From: Baffinella frigidus
Taxonomy: Eukaryota; Cryptophyceae; Cryptomonadales; Baffinellaceae
Assembly: GCA_026770585.1 (NCBI GenBank)
Contig: MU647799.1
Coordinates: 6,214-16,963 of the forward strand
Direction: 5' to 3'
Length of the DNA stretch: 10,750 nucleotides
Positions 1-5,632 of the stretch are shown here, in pieces. How positions within the stretch are numbered: the stretch's first letter is position 1; each line of letters opens with the position of its first letter. The position numbers and the translations under genes were made by a program. The notes under the pieces were generated by a model. It saw nothing but the letters and a program-made list of their open reading frames with translations, did not search any database and was not told the DNA's origin.

Positions 1-57
1 AGGGTGTAGGGTGTAGGGTGTAGGGTGTAGGGTGTAGGGTGTAGGGTGTAGGGTGTG
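1..57 (+). repeat. TGTAGGG telomere-like tandem array
   Basis: About eight uninterrupted 7-bp units (TGTAGGG) run from the first base of the window. This is one base away from the plant-type telomere unit TTTAGGG and was probably homogenised from a variant unit. The array starts at the window edge, so its true length is unknown. Confidence 0.9.
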
Positions 58-120
58 GGGAAAGCCACACCGCTGTATGAGGAGCCCAACCCACCCGGCT
101 ACAGAGGGGGTTCACGGTGG

Positions 121-290
121 GTTTAGAGCTTAGGGTTTAGGATTTAGGGTTAAGGGTCTAGAGTATTATGTGGCGTATGGTTAGGGTTCAGGGTCTAGAA
201 TATGTGGTTGAGGGTTACGGTTTAGGGTATAGAGTATGTGGGTGAGGGTTACGGTTTAGGGTATAGAGTATGTGGTTGAGGGTTGAGGGC
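121..290 (+). repeat. Degenerate TTTAGGG block containing a 34-bp tandem repeat
   Basis: Scattered TTTAGGG, TTCAGGG and TTGAGGG units. Within it, positions 201-234 and 235-268 are near-identical 34-bp units (TATGTGG, then GAGGGTTACGG, then TTTAGGGTATAGAG), and a third partial unit runs to about 290. The 34-bp unit appears to have been built from decayed telomere repeats and then amplified. Confidence 0.85.
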
Positions 291-292
291 AA

Positions 293-327
293 CTAAACCC
301 TAAACCCTAAACCCTAAACCCTAAACC
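293..327 (-). repeat. CCCTAAA array, opposite orientation to the block before it
   Basis: Five consecutive CTAAACC units read as the C-rich strand on plus, immediately after the G-rich block that ends near 290. G-strand then C-strand on one strand is the orientation produced by joining two telomere ends or by inversion of one block. Confidence 0.9.
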
Positions 328-493
328 AAGCACCAGGAGCACCTCGTGCGGCTCTCCGAAAATCAACTTAGCATCTGAAATCAACTTAAAATGGCCGGAA
401 GATAAGGAGGGCGGTTAGTGGGAAGGTGGTCTCGAGTGTCTAGCTCTGCCTTACACCCCAAGCCTAGCTCTGCCTCACTCGGGTTCACCGACT

Positions 494-542
494 ATTCTCA
501 AGTTGACATGCTGGATGTGCGGTACAAATTCGTCAACTTTGG
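494..542 (+). repeat. Dispersed module ending GGTACAAATTCGTCAACTTTGG, copy 1
   Basis: ATTCTCAAGTTGAC at 494-507 and a 22-bp block at 521-542 recur as ATTCACAAGTTGAC (1308-1321) and an identical 22-bp block at 1335-1356. Spacing between the two blocks is the same in both copies, so this is one repeat family rather than chance word sharing. Confidence 0.8.
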
Positions 543-547
543 ACCGC

Positions 548-876
548 CAACTGCCTCACCTGGAGCCGGAGGATAAGGAGGTCGGTTATTCCGCGTTTTA
601 ACAGTTGACTGATCCCCCACTTTCCCGGTACCAACTCCCCCGTGTCTCGTCCGCGTCCCGGTACAAACACCGCCCGGATTACTCAACTGCTTCACCTGGA
701 GGACCTCGCGCGGCTCTTCGGAGTTTTGCCGGAGGATAAGGAGGTCGGTTATTCCGCGTTTTTGCGCGACGGGGACCGCGTGCATCTGCCGAATCAAATC
801 AAATTGAATCAAACAAACCAAACCAGTTTAAACTAATCCAAGCAATCAGCTTCAGCATCTGAAATCAGCTTAGCAT
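548..876 (+). repeat. Dispersed subtelomeric repeat family, main copy
   Basis: A composite repeat contains, in order, CACCTGGAG, CGCGCGGCTCTTCGGA, GGATAAGGAGGTCGGTTA, CGGGGACCGCGTGCATCTG, a CGAATCAAATC-rich stretch and CAGCATCTGAAATCA. Pieces in the same order occur at 330-415, 548-600, 690-876, 1374-1490 and 1494-1635. A GTG-initiated frame at 642-836 crosses it, but the equivalent frame in the 1494 copy meets a stop in GGTTAG, so I treat this as non-coding repeat. Confidence 0.75.
623..677 (+). repeat. Dispersed GGTACCAACTC/GGTACAAAC module, copy 1
   Basis: A block of about 55 bp with GGTACCAACTC, CGCGTCCG, CCCGGTACAAAC and CCGCCCGG recurs with the same order and spacing at 8021-8076, some 7.4 kb away. 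Both are preceded by an AGTTGACT word (603 and 7994 regions). Confidence 0.8.
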
Positions 877-878
877 GC

Positions 879-978
879 AGGATAAGGTCGGTTATTCCGT
901 TGTAGGATAAGGTCGGTTACTCCGTTGTAGGATAAGGTCGGTTACTCCGTTGTAGGATGAGGTCCGTTATTCCGCGTT
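879..978 (+). repeat. 25-bp tandem repeat, four units
   Basis: Units start at 879, 904, 929 and 954. The first three are nearly identical (AGGATAAGGTCGGTTA then YTCCGTTGT). The fourth is diverged and grades into the CGCGTTT/GACGGGGACCGCGTG section of the dispersed family, so the tandem array arose inside a copy of that family. Confidence 0.9.
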
Positions 979-1008
979 TGTGCTCGACGGGGACCGCGTG
1001 TATCTGGA

Positions 1009-1076
1009 GTAGGGTTTAGGTTTTAGGGTTTCGGGTTTCGGGTTCAGGGTTCAAGGTGTAGGGGTTAGGGGTTAGG
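1009..1076 (+). repeat. Degenerate telomere-like block
   Basis: Mixed units TTTAGGG, TTTCGGG, TTCAGGG and GGGGTTA, followed by GGTTGCACCTGGA. The same exit sequence, GCACCTGGANAGAGTCG, appears at 1080-1097 and 1844-1861, both times next to telomere-like DNA. Confidence 0.8.
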
Positions 1077-1099
1077 GTTGCACCTGGATAGAGTCGCAG

Positions 1100-1373
1100 C
1101 GGAGCAGAGAATGGTTTTTCAGACCAACATGAACACACTACATAATCCCCCGCTTGGGCCAGTCAGCAGCCACCGTAGCCCCCCCCCCCCCGGATTTCCG
1201 GGGGAGATTTTGTTGACTTTTGGCGTGTTTCCCGGGTGAGAATCAACTTTAGACCGATTTCCGAAGTCACCGGTGACTGCTAAGTGGCTCAGTCGGCTTG
1301 ACGGTTTATTCACAAGTTGACGGTCTAGGTTTGTGGTACAAATTCGTCAACTTTGGGGCGCTAGTGGGTTAAG
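1100..1373. other. Gene-free spacer with C13 run and repeat fragments
   Basis: A 13-base C run spans 1179-1191 and leads into a short hairpin (CCCCGGA/TCCGGGG). GTTGACTTTTGGCGTGTTT at 1212-1230 matches words at about 3096-3114 and 2712-2728. A second dispersed-module copy lies at 1308-1356. I see no gene here. Confidence 0.6.
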
Positions 1374-1635
1374 CGATTTTGCGCCACAGGGACCGCGTGC
1401 ATCTCCGGCCCGAATCAAATCGAATCAAACGAATCAAATCAATTTAAACTAATCCGAGAGCATCACCTTCAGCATCTGAAATCAACTTAGCATCTCAGAT
1501 AAGGAGGTCGGTTAGCCCGCGTTTCGGCGCGACGGGACCCGCGTGCATCTGCCGAATCAAATCAAATTGAATCACGCGAATCAAACCAGGTTAAAATGAT
1601 CAAAGTTAGATTCAGCCTCTGAAATTAACTTAAGT
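1374..1635 (+). repeat. Dispersed subtelomeric family, two adjoining copies
   Basis: Two partial copies of the 548-876 family lie head to tail. The first has GGGACCGCGTGCATCT, CGAATCAAATC and TTCAGCATCTGAAATCAAC. The second has GATAAGGAGGTCGGTTAG, GCGCGACGGGACC, CGAATCAAATCAAATTG and CAGCCTCTGAAATTAAC. They are followed by GCGGTATCCCATAAGTGG, a motif found again at 2369-2385 and at an inverted-repeat end near 8077. Confidence 0.75.
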
Positions 1636-1670
1636 TTCGAGCGGTATCCCATAAGTGGCGGCGTTCTCCG

Positions 1671-1732
1671 GGTTTAGGGTTTAGGGTTTAGGGTTTAGGG
1701 TTTAGGGTTTAGGGTTTAGGGTTAAGGGTTTA
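1671..1732 (+). repeat. TTTAGGG interstitial telomeric array
   Basis: Seven near-perfect TTTAGGG units, then one TTAAGGG unit. This is the cleanest plant-type telomere tract in plus orientation in the window and the best evidence for the native telomere unit. Confidence 0.95.
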
Positions 1733-1874
1733 TGGCCCCAGTCGTGTCCATCCACGTGTACTGATGACCCGGTCGTGTCCATCCAAGTGTCTGTCTACTC
1801 CTAAATGTGTGTTATGGCGAACAGGGGTTTCATAGTTAGGGTGGCACCTGGACAGAGTCGGAGCGGAGCATCCC

Positions 1875-2075
1875 CTCTAGCCCCGCCGCTTCCCACTGCT
1901 CGGTTTTAGGGGTTAGGGGTTAGGGGTTGGGGTCACACTCTAGCCCCGCCGCTTCACACTGCTCGGGGTTAGGGGTTAGGGGTTAGGGGTTGGGGTCACA
2001 CTCTAGCCCCGCCGCTTCACACTGCTCGGGGTTAGGGGTTAGGGGTTAGGGGTTAGGGGTTAGGGGCTAGGGGTA
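1875..2075 (+). repeat. 63-bp tandem repeat incorporating TTAGGGG units
   Basis: CTCTAGCCCCGCCGC occurs at 1875, 1938 and 2001, exactly 63 bp apart. Each unit carries a GC-rich half and a half made of 7-bp TTAGGGG repeats. The last unit has extra TTAGGGG copies. 63 is nine times seven, so the higher-order unit keeps the telomeric period. The G-tracts could form G-quadruplexes. Confidence 0.92.
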
Positions 2076-2224
2076 CACCTGGCTTACGGCGTCACTGAGG
2101 GATGCGGATTCAGGGTTTGTGGGGAAGGGGTGAGGGTTACACCTGCTCCAGTGTGCTGATGCCCCGGTCGTGTCCATCCGGGTGTGCCGATGACGGTGTT
2201 GGGGAAGGCACGACGGACACGACC

Positions 2225-2264
2225 GGGCCTCCCGTAGCGAGACTCAAAACCTGTTGTGCGGGCG
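2225..2264 (+). repeat. 40-bp dispersed repeat, copy 1
   Basis: GGGCCTCCCGTAGC followed by CTCAAAACCTGTTG and CGGGCG. It matches 2435-2474 at 37 of 40 bases, 210 bp downstream. The second copy abuts the left arm of the long inverted repeat at 2471. Confidence 0.85.
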
Positions 2265-2434
2265 TGTTTTTTTAAGTAACGCGACGTTTCGTTTCGCGGT
2301 ACTAAGTGAGTGTGCTGAGGAACCGGTCGTGTCCAGCACGGTGACATGTTTGCCCCTTAAGTTGAAAGCGGTATCCCTTAAGTGGAGAGGTGCTCAGGGT
2401 TCAGGGTTTAGCGTTTAGGGTTTACACGACGATG

Positions 2435-2474
2435 GGGCCTCCCGTAGCAAGGCTCAAAACCTGTTGTACGGGCG
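2435..2474 (+). repeat. 40-bp dispersed repeat, copy 2
   Basis: Second copy of the 2225-2264 repeat, with three substitutions. Its last bases overlap the start of the perfect inverted-repeat arm at 2471. Confidence 0.85.
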
Positions 2475-2659
2475 AAACGTTGCGTTGTGAAATTCCTGTT
2501 TGTGATCTGGCGTGTTTCAAGTGGCGCGTGGTGACTTATCCCTGAAGCTATCCTTTAAGTTGCCAGCGGTTTCTCTCAAGTCGCCGAAACGCCGGACTCT
2601 CTCTGCGGGATGGGCCACGCCAGATCACAAACAGGAATTTCACAACGCAACGTTTCGCC
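2471..2659. repeat. Inverted repeat with perfect 44-bp arms
   Basis: 2471-2514 and 2616-2659 are exact reverse complements over 44 bp, separated by 101 bp. Arm landmarks are GGCGAAACGTTGCG and TGTGATCTGGCGTG on the left, CACGCCAGATCACA and CGCAACGTTTCGCC on the right. The loop holds degenerate CCTTTAAGTTGCC-like words. No substitution between arms implies recent origin or gene conversion. It may be a foldback element or a recent local inversion. Confidence 0.95.
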
Positions 2660-2728
2660 TTAAAACTGTTCCGTGGTACAAGTTCCACATTGTTGCAGCG
2701 GCGGCGGCTATTAACTTTTGGCGTGTTT
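2641..2728 (+). repeat. 88-bp dispersed repeat, copy 1
   Basis: CACAACGCAACGTTTCGC, then GTGGTACAAGTTCCACATTG, then CTTTTGGCGTGTTT. The same order with identical total length occurs at 3027-3114. Its first part overlaps the right arm of the inverted repeat at 2616-2659. Confidence 0.85.
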
Positions 2729-2817
2729 TTGGTGCAAATCTGGTACAAATTTCCAGAATTGACTTTTGGGAAATCCCATTTATGACCTGGCGTAGCGCTG
2801 CGATTACCAGGGGTGTT

Positions 2818-2873
2818 GACGAATAAGAGAGTCGGGCGAATAAGAGAGTCGTTTGACGAATAAGAGAGTCGGC
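2818..2873 (+). repeat. Short tandem repeat GACGAATAAGAGAGTCG, three units
   Basis: Three copies of CGAATAAGAGAGTCG separated by two to four bases. This is the core of the longer module found singly at 2955, 3124, 3494, 3571 and 3763. Confidence 0.9.
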
Positions 2874-2941
2874 TCAGGGTTCAGGGTTCAGGGTTTAGGG
2901 CGTAGGGTTCAGGGTTTAGGGTTCAGGGTTTAGGGTTTGGG
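2874..2941 (+). repeat. Mixed TTCAGGG/TTTAGGG telomere-like array
   Basis: Roughly nine 7-bp units alternating TTCAGGG and TTTAGGG, with one GCGTAGGG interruption. The TTYAGGG pattern is seen as a telomere variant in several alveolates, but a mix like this can also be plain decay. Confidence 0.9.
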
Positions 2942-2954
2942 TAAGAACTGTGAG

Positions 2955-3177
2955 GGCCGTGCACGAACAAGAGAGTCGGAGGTGTACCCTCGCCCAGGGG
3001 CGGGGCCAGATAACAAATTCGAATCCCACAACGCAACGTTTCGCATTAAAAGTGTTTCGTGGTACAAATTCCACATTGTTGCTGTACAGCGGGCTGTTGA
3101 CTTTTGGCGTGTTTCCGGTGGACTGTGAGTGCCGTCGATGAATAAGAGAGTCGGAAGTGAGACCTCGACCAGGGGTG
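2955..3177 (+). repeat. GACGAATAAGAGAGTCGG module, copies 1-2, with 88-bp repeat between
   Basis: Module copies at 2955-3004 and 3124-3177 each read GGCCGT or GCCGT, a GAATAAGAGAGTCGG-like core, then a CCTCGCCCAGGGG-like end. Between them, 3027-3114 is the second copy of the 88-bp repeat from 2641. Frames crossing this stretch start at GTG and lie wholly in repeats. Confidence 0.8.
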
Positions 3178-3194
3178 TTTAGGTAGTACAGTCC

Positions 3195-3370
3195 ACCTAC
3201 CCTAACACAGGCTACCGTAACACATACTTACCCTCCACACATACTCCTTCGGCCGGCCCCCGATTTCCCCCTGCAAGGAAGTATGCCTGAAGGGTGGACA
3301 CCATAACGCATACCTACCCTCCACACATACTCAATCAGTCCGACCCCGACGGGTATGTGTTAGGGTAGGT
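3195..3370. repeat. Inverted repeat ends with an internal direct duplication
   Basis: ACCTACCCTAACACA at 3195-3209 is the exact reverse complement of 3356-3370. Inside, CATACTTACCCTCCACACAT near 3222-3243 is repeated with one change near 3308-3329, and AAGGAAGTATG inverts the CATACTCCTT between them. The nested symmetry suggests a small foldback element of about 176 bp. Confidence 0.75.
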
Positions 3371-3493
3371 CCTCTGTAGAAACGCTCTACGTTTGACTCT
3401 CCGTGGGATGAGGCTGCGAGCACCGTGAGGGCTCTCAAAAAAGAATATGTTAAGAGGATTAAGAGGAGACTAAGGGAGATAAGGGAGTCACTA

Positions 3494-3632
3494 CGACGAA
3501 TAAGAAAGTCGGAAGTGTGCCCTGGCCCAGGGGTGCAGCAGACTGGCAAGCTGGTCCGTTCAGGGTTCATGCGAGTACCGGCAGGGCCGTGGACGAATAA
3601 GAGAGTCGGAAGTGTGCCCTCGCCCAGGGGTG
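3494..3632 (+). repeat. GACGAATAAGAGAGTCGG module, copies 3-4
   Basis: Copies at 3494-3557 and 3571-3632. Both carry GGAAGTGTGCCCT and GCCCAGGGGTG after the core. The first extends through GCAGCAGACTGGCA, as does the copy at 3763-3846. The second is preceded by GCGAGTACCGGCAGGGCCGT. A GTG-start frame at 3425-3685 crosses both copies and is probably not a gene. Confidence 0.85.
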
Positions 3633-3653
3633 ATGTTATGCCAATAGTCTGGG

Positions 3654-3745
3654 AGGCGACACGCGAGAGCAGAAAGATGCTCTAGAGAGTCACCTACCCA
3701 GAGTCATATATCACCGAGTATACAACGTATACGAAAAAAAAAAAA
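3654..3745 (+). repeat. 82-bp repeat followed by an A12 tail (candidate retrocopy)
   Basis: 3654-3735 matches the reverse complement of 8499-8580 at 81 of 82 bases. At this copy the homology ends inside a run of 12 A (3734-3745), whereas the partner copy continues into unrelated sequence. An A tail starting exactly where homology stops is what a polyadenylated, reverse-transcribed copy would leave. Slippage expansion of AA at the break is the alternative. No open frame is apparent in the 82 bp. Confidence 0.7.
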
Positions 3746-3762
3746 CAGGGTCTAGGCCTAGG

Positions 3763-3846
3763 CGAGTACCGTCAGAGCCGTGGACGAATAAGAGAGTCGG
3801 AAGTGTGCCCTGGCCCAGGGGTGCAGCAGACTGGCATGCTGGTCCA
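3763..3846 (+). repeat. GACGAATAAGAGAGTCGG module, copy 5 (longest)
   Basis: Runs from CGAGTACCGTCAGAGCCGT through the GACGAATAAGAGAGTCGG core to GCAGCAGACTGGCATGCTGG. It begins 17 bp after the A12 tail, so the A-tailed segment sits between two module copies and may have inserted into an array of them. Confidence 0.85.
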
Positions 3847-3916
3847 ACGCCCAGAGCACCTGCCGCGTCCCATACGATGAATTTAAGGGTGGATGTGCTA
3901 TTTTAGGCGTGAAATG

Positions 3917-3964
3917 AGGCTTAAGATAGCATTGAAAAGAAGGCTTACGATAGCATAGCATAAA
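3917..3964 (+). repeat. 24-bp tandem repeat, two units
   Basis: AGGCTTAAGATAGCATTG and AGGCTTACGATAGCATAG begin units at 3917 and 3941. TGCTATTTTAGGC at 3896 is a near reverse complement of the first unit, so a weak hairpin is possible. The rest of 3850-4038 shows nothing else I can name. Confidence 0.75.
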
Positions 3965-4038
3965 ATAAAAATACTCTGGTGTGTTCCGAGAATGGCGCGT
4001 CCCGTACGCGTTGAGGATGCCGAGGCGGGTCCGTCTTT

Positions 4039-4118
4039 GTGTGTACACCACTTATTCGGGGGTGTACAACACTCATACGGGTGTGCACAACACGCATCCG
4101 GGTGTGCATAACACTCAC
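4039..4118 (+). repeat. 21-bp minisatellite, short array
   Basis: Nearly four units of a GGTGTGCACAACACNCATCCG-type 21-bp repeat. 4039-4101 is identical to 6226-6288 over 63 bp, exactly three units, so one array was seeded from the other recently. Because 21 is divisible by three, all frames stay open through it. In one frame the translation is GVHNTHP heptads, and this frame runs directly into the gene remnant that follows. Confidence 0.92.
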
Positions 4119-4283
4119 CCTTTCCACGGCGCCAACCCCGACATCGCGGCCTCGCTGTGGCCTGCCGACATTCCCGAGGAGATCTGGCAGCGCTACAACG
4201 CCTCCATTGGTCCGTCGCGAGGCGCATAGACTTTGACCACTCAACTTCAGGCTCGAGATAAAAAAAAGAAAAAGAAAAAAAGA
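4119..4283 (+). pseudogene. 3' end of an unrecognised gene with stop and A-rich tail (retrocopy remnant)
   Basis: 4119-4229 encodes 36 residues, PFHGANPDIAASLWPADIPEEIWQ... ending ...SIGPSRGA and TAG. Codons are strongly C- or G-ending (GCC AAC CCC GAC ATC GCG GCC), unlike the neighbouring repeats, which points to a former protein-coding sequence. The stop is followed by about 29 bp and then an A-rich tract (about 4260-4283). I do not recognise the protein. It has no start of its own: upstream lies the 21-bp minisatellite, in frame, so either the gene is truncated there or the heptads belonged to the protein. A second copy of its last 51 bp plus tail lies inverted at 5057-5125. This fits a 5'-truncated retrocopy or the 3' end of a LINE-like element. 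Confidence 0.5.
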
Positions 4284-4304
4284 AGCACCGGGCGCGTTCC
4301 ATAC

Positions 4305-4480
4305 GATTTTATCCGGGAGATTATTCCTGAGGAATGCGATCTCGGGAATCTCCGATCCTATTTTGGTGTATCTTGAGGCTATGAATGATGGCTAGATAGG
4401 TGACTGTCGTATGTTTACCCTTTAAGATACACCAAAATCGCATTCCCGAGGAATACTCGCCGGGATTAGATTCCATACGA
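4305..4480. repeat. Imperfect inverted repeat with TTCCATACGA on both sides
   Basis: ATTTTGGTGTATCTT (4360-4374) pairs exactly with 4424-4438, and ATTCCTGAGGAATGCGAT (4323-4340) pairs with 4437-4454 at 16 of 18. The left arm carries 19 extra bases (4341-4359). TTCCATACGA occurs directly repeated outside both arms (about 4298 and 4471), which could be a target duplication or part of a longer repeat, since CCCATACGA also occurs at 3870. Confidence 0.7.
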
Positions 4481-4532
4481 GGCATTAGTTTGCATTGCAT
4501 AGAGCGGTACTCACATCTTAATAGGGTAACGG

Positions 4533-4670
4533 CCTGAAAATGGGGTAGTTAGGCCTACGGCATTGCCTAGGACCTCCTACCGTAGGCCGAGACTTTTTGA
4601 TGCTAGGATCCCTCGGCCTACGGTAGGAGGTCCTAGGCAATGCCGTAGGCCTAACTACCCCATTTTCAGG
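4533..4670. repeat. Perfect 59-bp-arm hairpin (foldback element)
   Basis: 4533-4591 and 4612-4670 are exact reverse complements, with a 20-base loop. Pairing continues with one mismatch to TA at 4527 and TA at 4675, so the whole can be read as a TA-flanked element of about 146 bp. Each arm has its own nested inverted repeat, GGCCTACGG/CCGTAGGCC. CTACCGTAGG and CCTAGGACCTC also occur inside the inverted repeat at 8077-8181. Likely a MITE or foldback transposon. A hairpin-RNA source is possible but unsupported. Confidence 0.95.
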
Positions 4671-4674
4671 ACGT

Positions 4675-4893
4675 TAGCCTATGAATCTGTTGGCCACCGT
4701 AAGCAGTGAGAGGGGCCCTTCGTGTGCCCGACTAGCCGCGCCAAAAATGGACCCTTACCAAAATCCAGACTTCTTACTTTCCCACAGTTTTCTGTGAAAA
4801 ACTGTACGCGGGTCGGAGTCCGTAAAACGTTTCCCAAAATTTGCGTTTTCGGTCGAAAAACTGCGAAAAAGCCAAAATTTGGGAAGCATGCGG
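4675..4893. other. AT-rich spacer with weak internal inverted repeat
   Basis: TTCCCAAAATTT near 4831 faces AAATTTGGGAA near 4876, giving a short imperfect hairpin. AAAATTTGGGAAGCATGCGGT (4874-4894) recurs exactly at 5155-5175. GTG- or TTG-started frames cross this stretch in several frames. None has a recognisable domain. Confidence 0.6.
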
Positions 4894-5027
4894 TCCACGC
4901 AGGGCTGAAGGGGGGGGTATTCAAAAGTCATTTTTGACGGGGAAACTTTCTCAAAAGTCATTTTTTAGCACAAAAACGGCTCCAAGAACGAGCAAACGGC
5001 TCCAAGAACGAGCATGGAATACCCCAC
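4894..5027 (+). repeat. GGGTATTCAAAAGTCA dispersed repeat, copy 1
   Basis: TCCACGCAGGGCTG, a G run, GGTATTCAAAAG, then GGCTCCAAGAACGAGCATGG in the same order as 10061-10177. Here the 20-bp unit AAACGGCTCCAAGAACGAGC is tandemly doubled (4974-4993, 4994-5013), while the other copy has one. Read in frame both copies give ...KRLQERAWN..., which hints at a coding ancestor that I cannot identify. Confidence 0.85.
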
Positions 5028-5056
5028 CCAAGGGCCTGGAGTCGACCTCCCCGTGC

Positions 5057-5125
5057 TTTTTTTTTTTTTTTTTAATCTCGAGCCTGAAGTTGAGTGATCA
5101 AAGTCTATGCGCCTTGTGACGGACC
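5057..5125 (-). pseudogene. Shorter inverted copy of the 4119-4283 gene end, with T17 (poly-A on minus)
   Basis: Read on minus, 5075-5125 matches 4209-4259 at 48 of 51 bases, including the last six codons and stop (GPSQGA then TAG, against GPSRGA). One codon change is synonymous. Homology is followed by a 17-base A tract (T at 5057-5073) and then GCAC, as in the longer copy. Upstream, homology stops abruptly, so this copy is more 5'-truncated. Different 5' ends with a shared A-tailed 3' end are the signature of LINE-type retroposition. A simple inverted duplication with later loss is the alternative. Confidence 0.55.
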
Positions 5126-5322
5126 CGATCTCATCCGGTCAGGTATTTAAACGTAAAATTTGGGAAGCATGCGGTACCTCCCCCGTGGTAGCGTCCGTGA
5201 GAAGAGAGGGAGCTTTCTTGTGCCCCACCAGCCGCACGCGCCGTCCCTGCGTACATCATTTCATTTACTAGTCCAAAAAAACAAAAATAATTTAATTTGC
5301 TAATCCGGGGGGTTATTTAATT
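5126..5322. other. Spacer, no gene seen
   Basis: Contains the 21-bp word shared with 4874-4894 and a GTGCCCCACCAGCCGC stretch resembling the one at 4722-4738. An A-rich part at about 5275-5300 (CCAAAAAAACAAAAATAATT) is followed by GGTTATTTAATTTA. No gene is supported. Confidence 0.6.
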
Positions 5323-5523
5323 TAGAGCTGGTCTCTCATTACTTGACACTTTTCTGGGGTCGAAAACCTTCCAACCTTCCAAACTCTTTTAGTCAACTCA
5401 CCTGAAATTTACTACAGCGAAATTTACGCTGTGGTAAATTTCATACGAGTTGACTAAAAGAGTTTGAAAGTTTAGAAGTTTTTCGACCCCAGAAAAGTGT
5501 CAAGTCATCAGAGACCCGCTCTA
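5323..5523. mobile_element. 201-bp full-length foldback element, TA at both ends
   Basis: Arms of roughly 97 bp pair almost throughout: GGTCTCT...GACACTTTTCTGGGGTCG on the left with CGACCCCAGAAAAGTGTC...AGAGACC on the right, and TTTTAGTCAACTC with GAGTTGACTAAAA. At the centre TGAAATTTACTACAGCG faces its complement across a 7-base loop. TA lies at 5323 and 5522, consistent with a Tc1/mariner-type TA duplication, though TA is itself palindromic. No coding capacity, so a non-autonomous MITE is likely. Confidence 0.85.
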
Positions 5524-5632
5524 TCTATCTCGGGTTTTGGCAACGGAGAGATGAGATGTCTTCGTGCTCCCTCGGGGGGTGCTAGCACGTGGCTGGGTTG
5601 GCAGGGGCAAGGGGGGAGGGGTGGCACAGCGG

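Noticed and set aside
642-836. 64-residue plus frame with a natural-looking middle (LHLEDLARLFGVLPEDKEVGYS)
   Set aside because: It starts at GTG, lies wholly in a dispersed repeat, and the matching copy at 1494-1560 has a stop in the same frame.
1179-1191. C13 run as a functional element
   Set aside because: It is a simple homopolymer whose length may be a sequencing artefact. It has no partner elsewhere.
2084-2347. 87-residue minus frame with ATG
   Set aside because: It is composed of GGTCGTGTCCATCC-type repeats and telomere-like DNA, and shows no domain.
3425-3685. 86-residue plus frame with a basic, helix-like N-terminus
   Set aside because: GTG start, and two thirds of it runs through two copies of the GACGAATAAGAGAGTCGG module, which is not kept in one frame elsewhere.
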